Part shown: positions 1 through 8,852 of the stretch, one piece after another
Numbering within the stretch: position 1 is the first letter of the stretch
Layout of the letters: every line of letters starts with the position of its first letter
Assembly (NCBI RefSeq): GCF_002073895.1
Contig: NZ_CP012839.1
Coordinates: forward strand, 540,137 to 566,667
DNA length: 26,531 nucleotides
Direction of reading: 5' to 3'
Source: Candidatus Riesia pediculischaeffi
Lineage (GTDB): Bacteria > Pseudomonadota > Gammaproteobacteria > Enterobacterales > Enterobacteriaceae
Notes under the pieces: generated by a model
Seen by the model: only the letters and a program-made list of their open reading frames with translations
Databases searched by the model: none
Told to the model about the DNA's origin: nothing
Program-made: the position numbers and the translations under genes

Positions 1-475
<475 letters not shown>

Positions 476-566
476 AACTGTTGAAGATGTCAAACGATTC
501 GAATATATTCGGTAAAGATAGCTTGTTTTACAAAGATTTTAATCCGCATATAACGGTCTTTGCTTT

Positions 567-691
567 TGTCCGGCAGCGATGACGCGATGGAACCACCTGA
601 ACATGATTTATCCATTCCGAACTCAGAAGTGAAACTTCGTGGTGCCGATGGTAGTGTAGTCTCTATGCGAGAGTAGGAAACTGCTGGACAT
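567..691 (+). rRNA. rrf: 5S ribosomal RNA with enlarged loop C
   Basis: This is the 5S component of the large subunit. The ends TGTCCGGCAG and CTGCTGGACA pair as helix I. The conserved blocks CGAACTCAGAAGTGAAAC, GCCGATGGTAGTGT and ATGCGAGAGTAGG are present. The length is 125 nt against 120 in E. coli. Two differences explain it. The hairpin loop between CACCTGA and TCAGAAGTG (loop C) is 22 nt instead of 13. Helix IV has about 4 bp (GTAG/CTAT) instead of about 6. It lies downstream of 23S as in an ordinary rRNA operon and is followed directly by a terminator. Confidence 0.95.
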
Positions 692-728
692 ACTTTTCGA
701 TGTGAAAGGAATGAGGTATGTTTTTTTT
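688..728 (+). terminator. Rho-independent terminator of the rRNA operon
   Basis: The 3' end of 5S rRNA begins an inverted repeat, ACATAC (688-693) with GTATGT (716-721), that runs straight into eight Ts (721-728). The loop is long (22 nt) and the stem is short and AT-rich, so the structure is weak. Its position right after 5S and the long T tract make termination here likely. Confidence 0.65.
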
Positions 729-875
729 ATTTTTGGGTGGATTGAAAAGATCGCGTACATTGTTGATAATACAAAACCTTATGATAGAGATCTTTATTTA
801 TCTGTAGGAATATCTGTCGATGAATAGTAATGTTCAATATGTTGTTTATAGAATATCTGATATATATCAAAGGAA
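729..875. other. Spacer between rRNA operon and ftsB relic
   Basis: No gene, tRNA or clear promoter is seen here. In E. coli, cysC and ygbE precede ftsB; no trace of either is visible. Confidence 0.5.
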
Positions 876-1049
876 ATGTGTTCATTTAACAAGATAACTT
901 ATGTTTTGTTAATCATACTTTTAAGATTGCAGATTTTGTTGTGGTATGGGAAGAATGGAATTATCGAGAGAGATGTTCTACAAAGGGAAGTGCAGTGTAT
1001 TACGATGAAAAATTATTCGATCAAAGATAGAACATCTTCTATAGGTTAA
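876..1049 (+). pseudogene. ftsB: Truncated cell-division protein FtsB
   Basis: A 57-codon frame starts at ATG 876. It carries a hydrophobic membrane span at about residues 8-23 followed by LLWYGKNGI (residues 21-29). E. coli FtsB has its one membrane span and then SLWFGKNGI at almost the same distance from its start. FtsB joins FtsL and FtsQ in the divisome; its coiled coil after the span binds FtsL. E. coli FtsB has about 103 residues, so only the cytoplasmic tip, the span and the start of the coiled coil remain. The stop at 1047-1049 removes the rest, and no frame in 1050-1179 restores a convincing C-terminal half. The position directly before ispD-ispF matches the enterobacterial ftsB-ispD-ispF order. 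An AGGA lies only 1 nt before the ATG, too close for a normal ribosome site. It is a relic or a minimal membrane-anchor version; I favour relic. Confidence 0.62.
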
Positions 1050-1179
1050 TCGATTTTAAATTTATAGTTTGATCTGATTTCATCGTTCTTTTTATGAAAG
1101 ACATAGCATCAGATATTTTTTCAAGTACGATCAACGGTACGTTTACATTATTTACGAAAAAAAAATATGAGTTATTTTA

Positions 1180-1932
1180 ATGATGTTAAAGAATCATCCA
1201 ATAAAGATAGCAGTCGTTATACCGGCGGCAGGAAGAGGGGTCCGAATGAATTTGGGATTTCCGAAACAGTATTGCAAGATTGGAGAAAAGACGATGATCG
1301 AGCACACTTTGTCCATTTTTCTAGATCGTCCAGAGATCTCTAAGATAATAGTTTGTATTATGGATGATGATTATTTATTTAGAGACTTGAATATCTCGAG
1401 AGAACCTTGTGTTCAAGTTGTTGTTGGAGGAAAAAAAAGGGTATATTCTGTTCTATCGGGGTTAAACCACTTACTAAAATCGTCTTTTGATAGATTTTTA
1501 ACATGGGTGATCATACATGATGCATCTCGACCTTGTCTGAGAAGATCTGATCTAGAAAAAGTTGTCAGATTCATCTTTAAGAACGCAGGTTCTACGATTT
1601 GTGGTGGTATCTTAGCCAATCCTGTAATCAATACGATCAAGAGATCAACTTTTAAAAGTGGAAATATAATAGAGGGTACTCTGGATAGAAAACATTTATG
1701 GAATGCTATGACTCCGCAGTTTTTTCCTTTATATCTGATACAAAAATGTATCGTTTATTCTTTGTCTAGGAACGTCATCATCACCGATGATTCTTCTGCA
1801 ATGGAACTTTGTGGATATCATCCTGAGATTATTGTAGGTCAATCAGATAACTTGAAAGTAACCATAGAAGAAGATTTAAAATTGGCCCATTTTTACCTAT
1901 ACGATGATGATCGTAGAACGTTCAGATCATGA
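1180..1932 (+). CDS. ispD: 2-C-methyl-D-erythritol 4-phosphate cytidylyltransferase
   Basis: IspD transfers CMP from CTP to 2-C-methyl-D-erythritol 4-phosphate, the third step of the MEP pathway to isoprenoids (undecaprenyl carrier, quinone side chains). The 250 residues compare with about 236 in E. coli. The CTP-binding loop is clear near the start (PAAGRGVRM then PKQY, residues about 15-31), as are IHDASRPC (about 112-119), TPQFF (about 179-183) and ITDDSSAMELCG (about 205-216). The first two codons are both ATG; either may start. An A8 run at 1431-1438 is read in frame. The gene overlaps ispF by 4 nt (ATGA), so the two are translationally coupled. Confidence 0.96.
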   Translation: MMLKNHPIKIAVVIPAAGRGVRMNLGFPKQYCKIGEKTMIEHTLSIFLDRPEISKIIVCIMDDDYLFRDLNISREPCVQVVVGGKKRVYSVLSGLNHLLKSSFDRFLTWVIIHDASRPCLRRSDLEKVVRFIFKNAGSTICGGILANPVINTIKRSTFKSGNIIEGTLDRKHLWNAMTPQFFPLYLIQKCIVYSLSRNVIITDDSSAMELCGYHPEIIVGQSDNLKVTIEEDLKLAHFYLYDDDRRTFRS

Positions 1933-2399
1933 GAATTGGACATGGTTTTGATGTACATAGGTTTGAAGGTAATGGACCGATCTTGTTGGGTGGTGTGTCT
2001 TTACCTTGTCTTAAGGGTGTATCATCTCATTCTGATGGAGATATATTGTTACATGCCGTAATTGATTCTATATTAGGAGCTGCTGGCATGGGTGATATCG
2101 GGGTGTATTTCTCTGACGATGATGCAAGGTTTAAAGGAATCAGTAGCAGGGTTCTTCTACGAAGAATCTGGAAGAAAGTTAGGAGGATGTATAAGATTGG
2201 AAACATCGATGTAACCATAATCGCCGATTTTCCAAAGATTCGAATGCATACTGAAAGAATGAAGGAGAATATATCTCTCGATCTTAGTTGTTCTGTGGAT
2301 GATATCAACATCAAATCGACAACTACAGAAAACATCGGTTTCTTTAAAAAAGAGATGGGAATCGCTTGTGAAGCGGTCGTTTTGCTTGAAAAACTTTAG
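1929..2399 (+). CDS. ispF: 2-C-methyl-D-erythritol 2,4-cyclodiphosphate synthase
   Basis: IspF cyclises 4-diphosphocytidyl-methylerythritol 2-phosphate to methylerythritol 2,4-cyclodiphosphate with release of CMP, acting after IspD and IspE. The 156 residues match the E. coli length (159). The zinc ligands are present in GFDVH (Asp8, His10) and in SHSDGD (His near residue 42). The nucleotide-binding segment TTTENIGF and the ending GIACEAVVLLEK are conserved. The start codon lies inside the ispD stop. E. coli has truD next; here it is gone and a short empty spacer follows. Confidence 0.97.
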   Translation: MRIGHGFDVHRFEGNGPILLGGVSLPCLKGVSSHSDGDILLHAVIDSILGAAGMGDIGVYFSDDDARFKGISSRVLLRRIWKKVRRMYKIGNIDVTIIADFPKIRMHTERMKENISLDLSCSVDDINIKSTTTENIGFFKKEMGIACEAVVLLEKL

Positions 2400-2494
2400 T
2401 TGTGAATAACATTTTATAAGATAACGATTATTCAAAATATGAGATGATTGAATGATTCATACTTTTCTCAAGATGATCTCGTCGAAATCTGTTT

Positions 2495-2524
2495 TTGACA
2501 TGAATCTACAACATCTTTTGTACT
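2495..2524 (+). promoter_or_regulatory. Possible sigma-70 promoter for mutY-yggX
   Basis: TTGACA at 2495-2500 matches the -35 consensus exactly. TGTACT at 2519-2524 matches four of six -10 positions, with an 18-nt spacer. It lies about 70 nt before the mutY ATG. In AT-rich DNA such matches arise by chance, so this is tentative. Confidence 0.35.
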
Positions 2525-2593
2525 AAACAGCAACGCTATATACACGTTATTTTGCAAGGATGTTCGACGATCCGGTATGTTTTATTCGATCTC

Positions 2594-3661
2594 ATGAAAT
2601 ATAAAGATAAAAAAGTTTTTTCTGAAAAAATCATCGATTGGTACCTCTCGATAGAGAGGAGATCTCTACCATGGAATCAGGATAAATCGATCTACAAGGT
2701 ATGGGTATCCGAAATCATGTTGCAAAGAACAAGAGCATCTTCTGTGATTCCTTATTTTAACCGGTTCATAAGAAGGTTTCCTGATGTTCAGTCGATAGCC
2801 GATTCGAGCGTAGATGAGGTATTATACTATTGGTCTGGTTTAGGATATTATGCAAGGGCTAGGAATATGTATAAAACTGCTAAGGAGATCGTCAGAAGAT
2901 TTAATGGAACCTTTCCAACCAACTTTAAACAGATTAATACGTTTCCCGGTATAGGAAGATCTACTGCTGGTGCAATTTTGTCTATTTCAAAGGATCTACC
3001 GTTTCCTGTGTTGGATTCTAACGTGAAGAGAGTTTTGATACGATTTTTAGGGTTACAAGATGTTCCTACAAGGGAGTCTGAGGACAAATTATGGTGCACC
3101 GTAAGTAATTTGGTTCCGAAAACGAATTCTGGAAAGTTCAATCAGGCAATGATGGAGTTAGGATCAGAAATTTGTCTACCTTTAAAAAAACCGATCTGTA
3201 ACAGGTGTCCATTAGTGGACGAATGTATTTCTTCTTATTCAAACAATTCGTCGAAAAAATTATCACCTTCGTTGAGTAAAAAAAATAAATTTAAGAATAG
3301 GAATATCTGGTTCCTCATATTGAGGAGAATGAACTTTTTCTTTCTAAAAAGGGTTTCTTATGGGAGGTTGTGGAAAGGATTGTATATATTTCCAAAATTT
3401 TCCTCGATCGATCTATTGAAGCAATTTTTGACGGAAAAAAAATTGTATGATTCGGTAAATGAGATCATCGAGTTAAATGCTATCTCACATTGCTTTAGCA
3501 ATGTCAGATTGAAAATATTCCCGATACAATTAGATATCAAAAATTTAGAAGGATTCTCAAACTTTATGGAAGATGACGAAATATGGTATGATGGGAGTCA
3601 TCAGAAGATAGGAATTCCGAAACCGGTACATCTTCTGATGAGACAAATTGGTCACTTTTAG
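2594..3661 (+). CDS. mutY: Adenine DNA glycosylase MutY
   Basis: MutY removes adenine mispaired with 8-oxoguanine. The N-terminal helix-hairpin-helix glycosylase domain, the iron-sulfur loop and the C-terminal MutT-like 8-oxoG-recognition domain are all present; 355 residues against 350 in E. coli. The catalytic Glu is in VSEIMLQ (Glu40) and the catalytic Asp in VLDSNVKRV; SGLGYYARARN is intact. Two oddities stand out. MLQQTQ of E. coli reads MLQRTR here. The cluster cysteines are spaced C-x7-C-x2-C-x5-C instead of C-x6-C-x2-C-x5-C. I chose ATG 2594 because it puts IIDWY at the usual distance from the start; the frame extends upstream only to a TTG at 2552. yggX follows after 28 nt as in E. 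coli, so the pair is probably one operon. Confidence 0.95.
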   Translation: MKYKDKKVFSEKIIDWYLSIERRSLPWNQDKSIYKVWVSEIMLQRTRASSVIPYFNRFIRRFPDVQSIADSSVDEVLYYWSGLGYYARARNMYKTAKEIVRRFNGTFPTNFKQINTFPGIGRSTAGAILSISKDLPFPVLDSNVKRVLIRFLGLQDVPTRESEDKLWCTVSNLVPKTNSGKFNQAMMELGSEICLPLKKPICNRCPLVDECISSYSNNSSKKLSPSLSKKNKFKNRNIWFLILRRMNFFFLKRVSYGRLWKGLYIFPKFSSIDLLKQFLTEKKLYDSVNEIIELNAISHCFSNVRLKIFPIQLDIKNLEGFSNFMEDDEIWYDGSHQKIGIPKPVHLLMRQIGHF

Positions 3662-3689
3662 AGGAACGATTTTACTGTAAATATTAGAA

Positions 3690-3947
3690 ATGTCTAAAAT
3701 ATACTGTAGGTTTTTTAAAAAAGAATTGACTCAACTGGACAGTCAACCGTTTCCAGGAAAACTTGGAGAACGAGTTTTGAAGGAAATATCAAAGGAAGCT
3801 TGGAATCTCTGGATGGTTCGACAGACCAACTTGATCAATGAGAATAGAATGGATACATCCTCTATCAAGGATAGGATGGTGATTATGCAAGAGATGAAAA
3901 ATTTTCTTTTTTCTGATCAATCAGGGAAATCTCATATCCCATTTTAG
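3690..3947 (+). CDS. yggX: Probable Fe(2+)-trafficking protein YggX
   Basis: YggX is a small cytoplasmic protein linked to iron handling and protection of iron-sulfur enzymes from oxidation, a sensible partner of the iron-sulfur protein MutY. The 85 residues compare with 91 in E. coli. The N-terminal Cys (IYCRFFKKEL), the PGKLGERV block, the signature EISKEAW and the LINE and MKNFLF segments are conserved. The E. coli C-terminal tail is slightly shortened. mltC, which follows in E. coli, is not present; fumC begins 58 nt downstream. Confidence 0.94.
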   Translation: MSKIYCRFFKKELTQLDSQPFPGKLGERVLKEISKEAWNLWMVRQTNLINENRMDTSSIKDRMVIMQEMKNFLFSDQSGKSHIPF

Positions 3948-4005
3948 GACGGTATCCTTTTGGATCATCGACGATAAATTTAGTCTCACTTTATGTAATC
4001 ACGTT

Positions 4006-5368
4006 ATGAACAATAGAAATATCGATGATACGGTCGATAACGACAACAATATGTTTTCTAAAGAGTTGAACGTATTTCGTGAGAAACTTCCGAACGTTTT
4101 GATCGGTACGATAGCTCTCATCAAGAAGATCGCCGCTAAGATTCACTGCTCTTTAAATCTTTTAGATGAGATTAGATCCTCAGCGATCATCCGTGCTTCG
4201 GAGGAAATAATAGAGAATAAACATGAAGACAAGTTCTTTTTGACAGTTTGGCAGATGGGTTCTGGAACTCAAACTAATATGAGCGTGAATCAAGTAATTT
4301 CCGATAGCAAATCAGATCATACTTTCAAAAGGTGGATCATCTAATAATAAAGTTCATCCTATAGATCACGTCAACAAAGGTCAAAGTTCCAATGACGTAT
4401 TTTTAAGTGCCATGCATATCTCTTCTTTTCTATCTATTAAGAGGAGCTTATTACCCAGCATAAAAACTCTAACAGATGCTCTTAAAGAGCAATCTATGAG
4501 ATTTCGCAAAATTATCAAGGTAGGACGTACTCATCTACAAGATGCGGTACCAATTACTTTGGGTCAGGAGATATCAGCTTGGTCTGCCTCTTTATCGAAC
4601 CATCTAAAAAATTTGCAAGGATCTATTGTAGATTTGCTTGAGCTTCCAATCGGAGGAACTGCGGTTGGAACAGGAGTTAATTGTTTTTATGGTTTTGATA
4701 GAATGATGGTTGATGAGATCTCCAATGTCTTACATGAAAATTTCCTGGTATCTCGCAATAAATTTGAGTCGATATCAACTTGCAATGCTATGGTGAGTGT
4801 ACATAGCGTACTGAAATGTTTAGCGATATCGATGATGAAGATATCTAACGATATCAGGCTTCTTTCGTCCGGTCCGAGATGTGGGATAGGAGAAATTCAT
4901 ATCCCAAATAACGAACCTGGTAGTTCTATCATGCCTGGAAAGATGAATCCTACTCAATGCGAGATAATGAACATGATTTGCGCTCAAGTTTTAGGAAACG
5001 ATGTGGCAATCAATATAGGAGGATTCTCTGGTAATTTAGAGTTGAATACGTTTCGGCCGATGATCATAAATAACTTTCTGCATTCTGTTTATATTTTATC
5101 CGAAGGATTATCTAACTTTAACAGGTACTGTGTTTCTGGGATCCAACCGAATCATGAGAGAATCGATCGTTTATTAAAAAAATCTTTGATGTTAGCCACC
5201 GCTCTAAACCATAGGATAGGATATGATCGATCCGTCAAAATCGTGAAGATGGCTCATCAAAGGGATCTCACAATTTATCAAGCAAATAAGATTTTAGGAT
5301 ATCTAAGTGAGCAAGAGTTTTTGAAGTATACCGATCCTAAAAAGATGGTCCATCCTGAGAAGATATGA
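4006..5368 (+). pseudogene. fumC: Fumarase C, frameshifted and N-terminally eroded
   Basis: FumC interconverts fumarate and malate. The first part (4006-4344) aligns from the KLP block through GSGTQTNM. The rest lies one frame over: upstream of ATG 4412 it reads GGSSNNKVHP, then SSNDVF, then on to the normal C-terminus. The switch fits one extra A in the run 4327-4330; removing it makes the distance from VNQV to KVHP equal to that in E. coli. Active-site blocks GRTHLQDA and GSSIMPGKMNP are intact in the downstream part. The first about 35 residues are unlike FumC and lack LWGAQTQRS, which contributes to the substrate site. The A run is only four long, so transcriptional slippage is a weak rescue. 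The gene is probably inactive but recently so, since codons after the shift remain well conserved. Confidence 0.85.
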
Positions 5369-5391
5369 GGACGTCCTATTTTTCAAGATAT

Positions 5392-6186
5392 CTAAGATTT
5401 CTTAAGAAAGTTCTTTTGATAGAAGTGAAATATGATATCGTTAAAGATCTTTGAATGAGATAAAAACGGAGCATGCGAAGCATCCTTGATGATAACATGT
5501 TGAGATCTCGGAACTAACTTATCGATTGAGGGTATGACCGATTTTGGAACTATCTGATCACACCCTCCGTAGATTCTTAGGAATGGCTTTTTTAATCCAG
5601 AGATGGAACTTCTGAGATCAGTATCTTTCAATATCTTCATCCAAAACGATAAGGATCGTAGTGTTGGTTTAGGATGACGAAGGATGGAACTCTTCAATTT
5701 CTCCGTGTTTTTTTTGGCGTTGGTTGATCTGAGATTTTGTACGATAAGAAATCGTTCAATCGCACTTTCAAAATCATGGTTAAGTTGATACATGAAGTTG
5801 TTCAATGATTTTTTTGTTAAACCTGGCCATACGAACAAGTTCTTCTCCTCTCTTATGAAGTAAAGAGAGGAAGCGACTGTGATTAAAGCGGAAACCTTAT
5901 CAAAATACTGCAACGCAATCTTAGCAGCTATCAGTCCTCCCAAAGACCAACCTAACCAGATGGAGTTCTCTGGAGCACCGTTCCATATGTTTTGTACGAT
6001 CCTTTCGATCGAACGAATTGATACATCATGGTTATGTCCGTGTCCGGGTAAATCAATCATATGAAATTGGAAATTTTCATCTTTTTGCACAACGTTCTTC
6101 CATATTTCAGAATTCATACCGAACCCGTGGATCAGTACGACATTTTGTTTTCCATGACCAATCGTCTGCCAAAATAACTTTTTCAT
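5392..6186 (-). CDS. bioH: Pimeloyl-[acyl-carrier protein] methyl ester esterase
   Basis: BioH cleaves the methyl ester from pimeloyl-ACP, ending the BioC-BioH route that makes the biotin side-chain precursor. It is an alpha/beta hydrolase of 264 residues (256 in E. coli). The nucleophile elbow GWSLGG gives Ser81; Asp210 (YGGCD) and His238 (ASHAPF) complete the triad in the E. coli spacing. The oxyanion region LIHGFG and the stretch LRIYGG align well. The gene converges with fumC, only 23 nt apart. Retained biotin synthesis has an in-window customer, the biotinylated AccB. Confidence 0.95.
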   Translation of the reverse strand: MKKLFWQTIGHGKQNVVLIHGFGMNSEIWKNVVQKDENFQFHMIDLPGHGHNHDVSIRSIERIVQNIWNGAPENSIWLGWSLGGLIAAKIALQYFDKVSALITVASSLYFIREEKNLFVWPGLTKKSLNNFMYQLNHDFESAIERFLIVQNLRSTNAKKNTEKLKSSILRHPKPTLRSLSFWMKILKDTDLRSSISGLKKPFLRIYGGCDQIVPKSVIPSIDKLVPRSQHVIIKDASHAPFLSHSKIFNDIIFHFYQKNFLKKS

Positions 6187-6261
6187 CTTGAATGAATATT
6201 TTTTATATTTTAACTATCTTTTTCTTATGTTCTATTTGTCGAAATGTGAGATCGAATCAGT

Positions 6262-7236
6262 TCAATATTTGATGATATTTAACCAATCGTATTTAAACCT
6301 TCTCTTCGTTCCTTCTAGCGCTTCTGAAATCTTTTGATGTACTAATTGATCGTTTCGGATACCGACGCAATGACTCCTATATCCTTTCAATAGCAGTTCG
6401 ACAGAATACGCTCCCATTCTGGATGCGAGAACACGATCACAGGCGACTGGCGTTCCTCCTCTCTGTACATGCCCTAGTATCGTTGCTCTTGTTTCATGAC
6501 CTGTTTCTCTCTCAATATGTCGTGCTAACTTATTCACATCACATATGTATTCGGTGATTGCAACAATCGCATGTCTTCCTCCCCCTTTAACAAGACCATG
6601 CTTGATTTTCTTCAACAGTTTTTTCTCATCGAATGGTATTTCTGGTAAAACTACAAACTCACATCCTCCTGCTATGGTTGCAGATAGGGTAAGATCTCCA
6701 CAGTAACGACCCATTATTTCGACGATGGAAATTCTTTTGTGTGAAGTAGACGTATCTCGCAATCGATCTATAGCTTCCACTATGGTGTTCAGTGCCGTAA
6801 AATATCCAATAGTGTAATCGGTGCCAGCGACATCATTATCGATAGTTCCTGGAATTCCTATGCAAGGAAATCCACAATCGATGATTTTCTTCGCCCCTCT
6901 GTAGGATCCATCCCCACCTATTACGATCAAAGCATCTATTCCGTTCTTTTTCATATTATCTATTGCTCGATCTCTGATCATCACATTGCTTTTGAACTCT
7001 GGAAATCTAGCCGATCCTAAAAAAGTTCCTCCCTTACTTATGATTTCTGATACAGTTAAGTGATCTAATTTTTCAAATTTGTTTTTATATAACCCCATAT
7101 ACCCGTCATAAATTCCATACGCCTCCAGCCCTTTAGAAATGCTCATCTTAACTATACTTCGAATTGCAGCATTCATACCAGGAGCGTCTCCTCCACTTGT
7201 TAAAATTCCTATTTTTTTTATTTTTCTTCGATTCAT
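6262..7236 (-). CDS. pfkA: ATP-dependent 6-phosphofructokinase
   Basis: PfkA phosphorylates fructose 6-phosphate to the 1,6-bisphosphate, the committed step of glycolysis. The 324 residues match the E. coli 320. The ATP-binding glycine motif ([15 protein letters not shown]), IGGDGS, the catalytic PGTIDND, MGRYCGD and HVQRGG are all intact. Residues of the allosteric site are also kept (for example ARFPEF), so regulation may persist. A GAGG ribosome site lies a few bases before the ATG. bioH follows 75 nt downstream on the same strand. Confidence 0.97.
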   Translation of the reverse strand: MNRRKIKKIGILTSGGDAPGMNAAIRSIVKMSISKGLEAYGIYDGYMGLYKNKFEKLDHLTVSEIISKGGTFLGSARFPEFKSNVMIRDRAIDNMKKNGIDALIVIGGDGSYRGAKKIIDCGFPCIGIPGTIDNDVAGTDYTIGYFTALNTIVEAIDRLRDTSTSHKRISIVEIMGRYCGDLTLSATIAGGCEFVVLPEIPFDEKKLLKKIKHGLVKGGGRHAIVAITEYICDVNKLARHIERETGHETRATILGHVQRGGTPVACDRVLASRMGAYSVELLLKGYRSHCVGIRNDQLVHQKISEALEGTKRRFKYDWLNIIKY

Positions 7237-7580
7237 AGGAACCTCAAATTATCTGTTTAATTTTTTTTTGATCGAATATACCTTCTTCTATATCTTTATA
7301 TCTAGATGAAATGAAAATAGATCAATCGGAACTGAACACATCATACGATATAATACATTCTTTCTAAATTGGATAAGTATCGTAACAAAGCAAAAGAGAG
7401 ATTTACATTCTGTAAAAAATCGGATTTTGACGAGATTTAGAGAGATGATCATTGAAATCCTGAAGAGTGTGAACAAAAAATATTATGATATATGAATATC
7501 TCTTGGAGAAAATATGGTAAGTTAGAGAGAATGTTGCGATCTATAAAATTTAACTTTTCCTATTGATCGAACAGATCTTT
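7237..7580. other. Gene-free stretch between yicC and pfkA
   Basis: About 340 nt of AT-rich DNA that should hold the pfkA promoter. A 62-codon minus-strand frame at 7288-7476 has no recognisable similarity and no ribosome site, so I treat it as chance. No tRNA or strong hairpin is seen. Confidence 0.5.
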
Positions 7581-8462
7581 TTATTCAATGTTCTGAATAT
7601 GTTCCCTCACCTGATCGACTAATACCTTTATTTCAATCGCTAAATTGATGATCTTAACATGGTTCGATTTGGAAGAAATGGTATTTGATTCCCTATTAAT
7701 CTCTTGAAATATGAAATCTAATTTCTTTCCGATAGGAAAATTCTTTTGTATTAGATCCTTTGAGAGATGGACGTGTAACGCAATTCTATCTATTTCTTCA
7801 AGGATATCCGCATGGCGTACAAACGTAAGAATGTCTTTCTTCAAGAAATCTACATCGAAACTTTTATCTAGGTGTAAATTCTCTAACTTTTCTTTTAATT
7901 TATCCTGATTGATACGTTCAAACTCAGGTATAAAAGAACGTATTCTATAGATTATTTTTTCTATCTTCTCTAATTTTCCATGAATGAGGTTCTTTACATT
8001 CTCTCCTTCTTTTACTTTATATAAGATAAGATCTTCTATCAACAAAGATAGGTTGCATGATAGAAGGTCTTTAAACTCTTTTATATTATCATGTTTACCA
8101 CTTTGATTTCGGATTACACCAGGCCAATTGAGGAGATCCATCGAACAACTTCGATCGATCTTGATATTTTCTTCAATCCATGTCAGGAATTTGGAAAGTT
8201 TTATAACTAGACGTTTATCGATAAACATCCGATAATTTTGATCAAAATATTGATTTCTTTCAAACCGTAATGTGAATCTCAACCTTCCTCGATTGATCCT
8301 CTTTCGAATAAAATCTTCTATGAAAAACTCTAAATGTTGTATTTCAGTTGGTAAATGTATAAGAATATCTAAATATCTATGGTTAAAAGAAAAAATTTCT
8401 AGACAGAAATCACCGAAATTACTATCCACACACCTTTTTGCATAAGCTGTCATTCCTAACAT
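7581..8462 (-). CDS. yicC: YicC/YloC family endoribonuclease
   Basis: YicC-family proteins are endoribonucleases implicated in small-RNA turnover. The 293 residues compare with 287 in E. coli. The N-terminal signature MTAYA, NHRYLDILIHLP, the central WPGVI, and the C-terminal DFIFQEINRESNTISSKS and QVREHIQNIE are conserved to the last residue. I chose the ATG that gives MLGMTAYAKR, matching E. coli MIRSMTAYARR. The frame remains open for 38 more codons upstream, but these lack similarity. The order coaBC, dut, (lost slmA, pyrE, rph), yicC is that of E. coli. Confidence 0.93.
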   Translation of the reverse strand: MLGMTAYAKRCVDSNFGDFCLEIFSFNHRYLDILIHLPTEIQHLEFFIEDFIRKRINRGRLRFTLRFERNQYFDQNYRMFIDKRLVIKLSKFLTWIEENIKIDRSCSMDLLNWPGVIRNQSGKHDNIKEFKDLLSCNLSLLIEDLILYKVKEGENVKNLIHGKLEKIEKIIYRIRSFIPEFERINQDKLKEKLENLHLDKSFDVDFLKKDILTFVRHADILEEIDRIALHVHLSKDLIQKNFPIGKKLDFIFQEINRESNTISSKSNHVKIINLAIEIKVLVDQVREHIQNIE

Positions 8463-8852
8463 TTGATCCTCCAGTTTCGAATAAAAAGCTACAATTAAAT
8501 TTGATCTACCAAATTTTAACTCGTAGCATTTTATTTCATGATATAGTTGTGTATATCTAGCTCTCAAAAGGATCAATAAATAAGTTGATTCATACCATCT
8601 TAATTTATGATCTTATTCTCTTCAAAGGGAACAGATTTCACCTTTACAACCTTTGTTGGATGTGAATTTCTACAAAGTTAGAACATTCCGATATGTAAAC
8701 TATTAGGAAAAGATCACTTCGTAAAATCATCTTCTCTTTAGAGAGATTTTTAAGAAACTTAGTAAGATCATGTTTGAAAACTATGATTACATAATAATCT
8801 AACTTTTTAAATCAGATAATCATCTATAAAACCTTCGTACATGTTTATAATT
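8463..8852. other. Gene-free stretch where slmA, pyrE and rph stood
   Basis: In E. coli slmA, pyrE and rph lie between dut and yicC. Here 390 nt remain and no frame resembles those genes. The first 114 nt next to yicC are open in the yicC frame but look non-coding. No RNA gene or terminator is clear. Confidence 0.5.

Noticed and set aside
2027..2435. Two minus-strand frames opposite ispF
   Set aside because: Shadows of the conserved ispF coding sequence without ribosome sites or similarity.
5368..5377. Perfect palindrome AGGACGTCCT between fumC and bioH
   Set aside because: No room for a hairpin loop beyond 2 nt and only a five-T run after it; too weak to call a terminator, and likely chance.
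8463..8576. N-terminal extension of YicC by 38 codons
   Set aside because: The family starts with MxxSMTAYA; the upstream codons show no similarity, so they are chance open frame.
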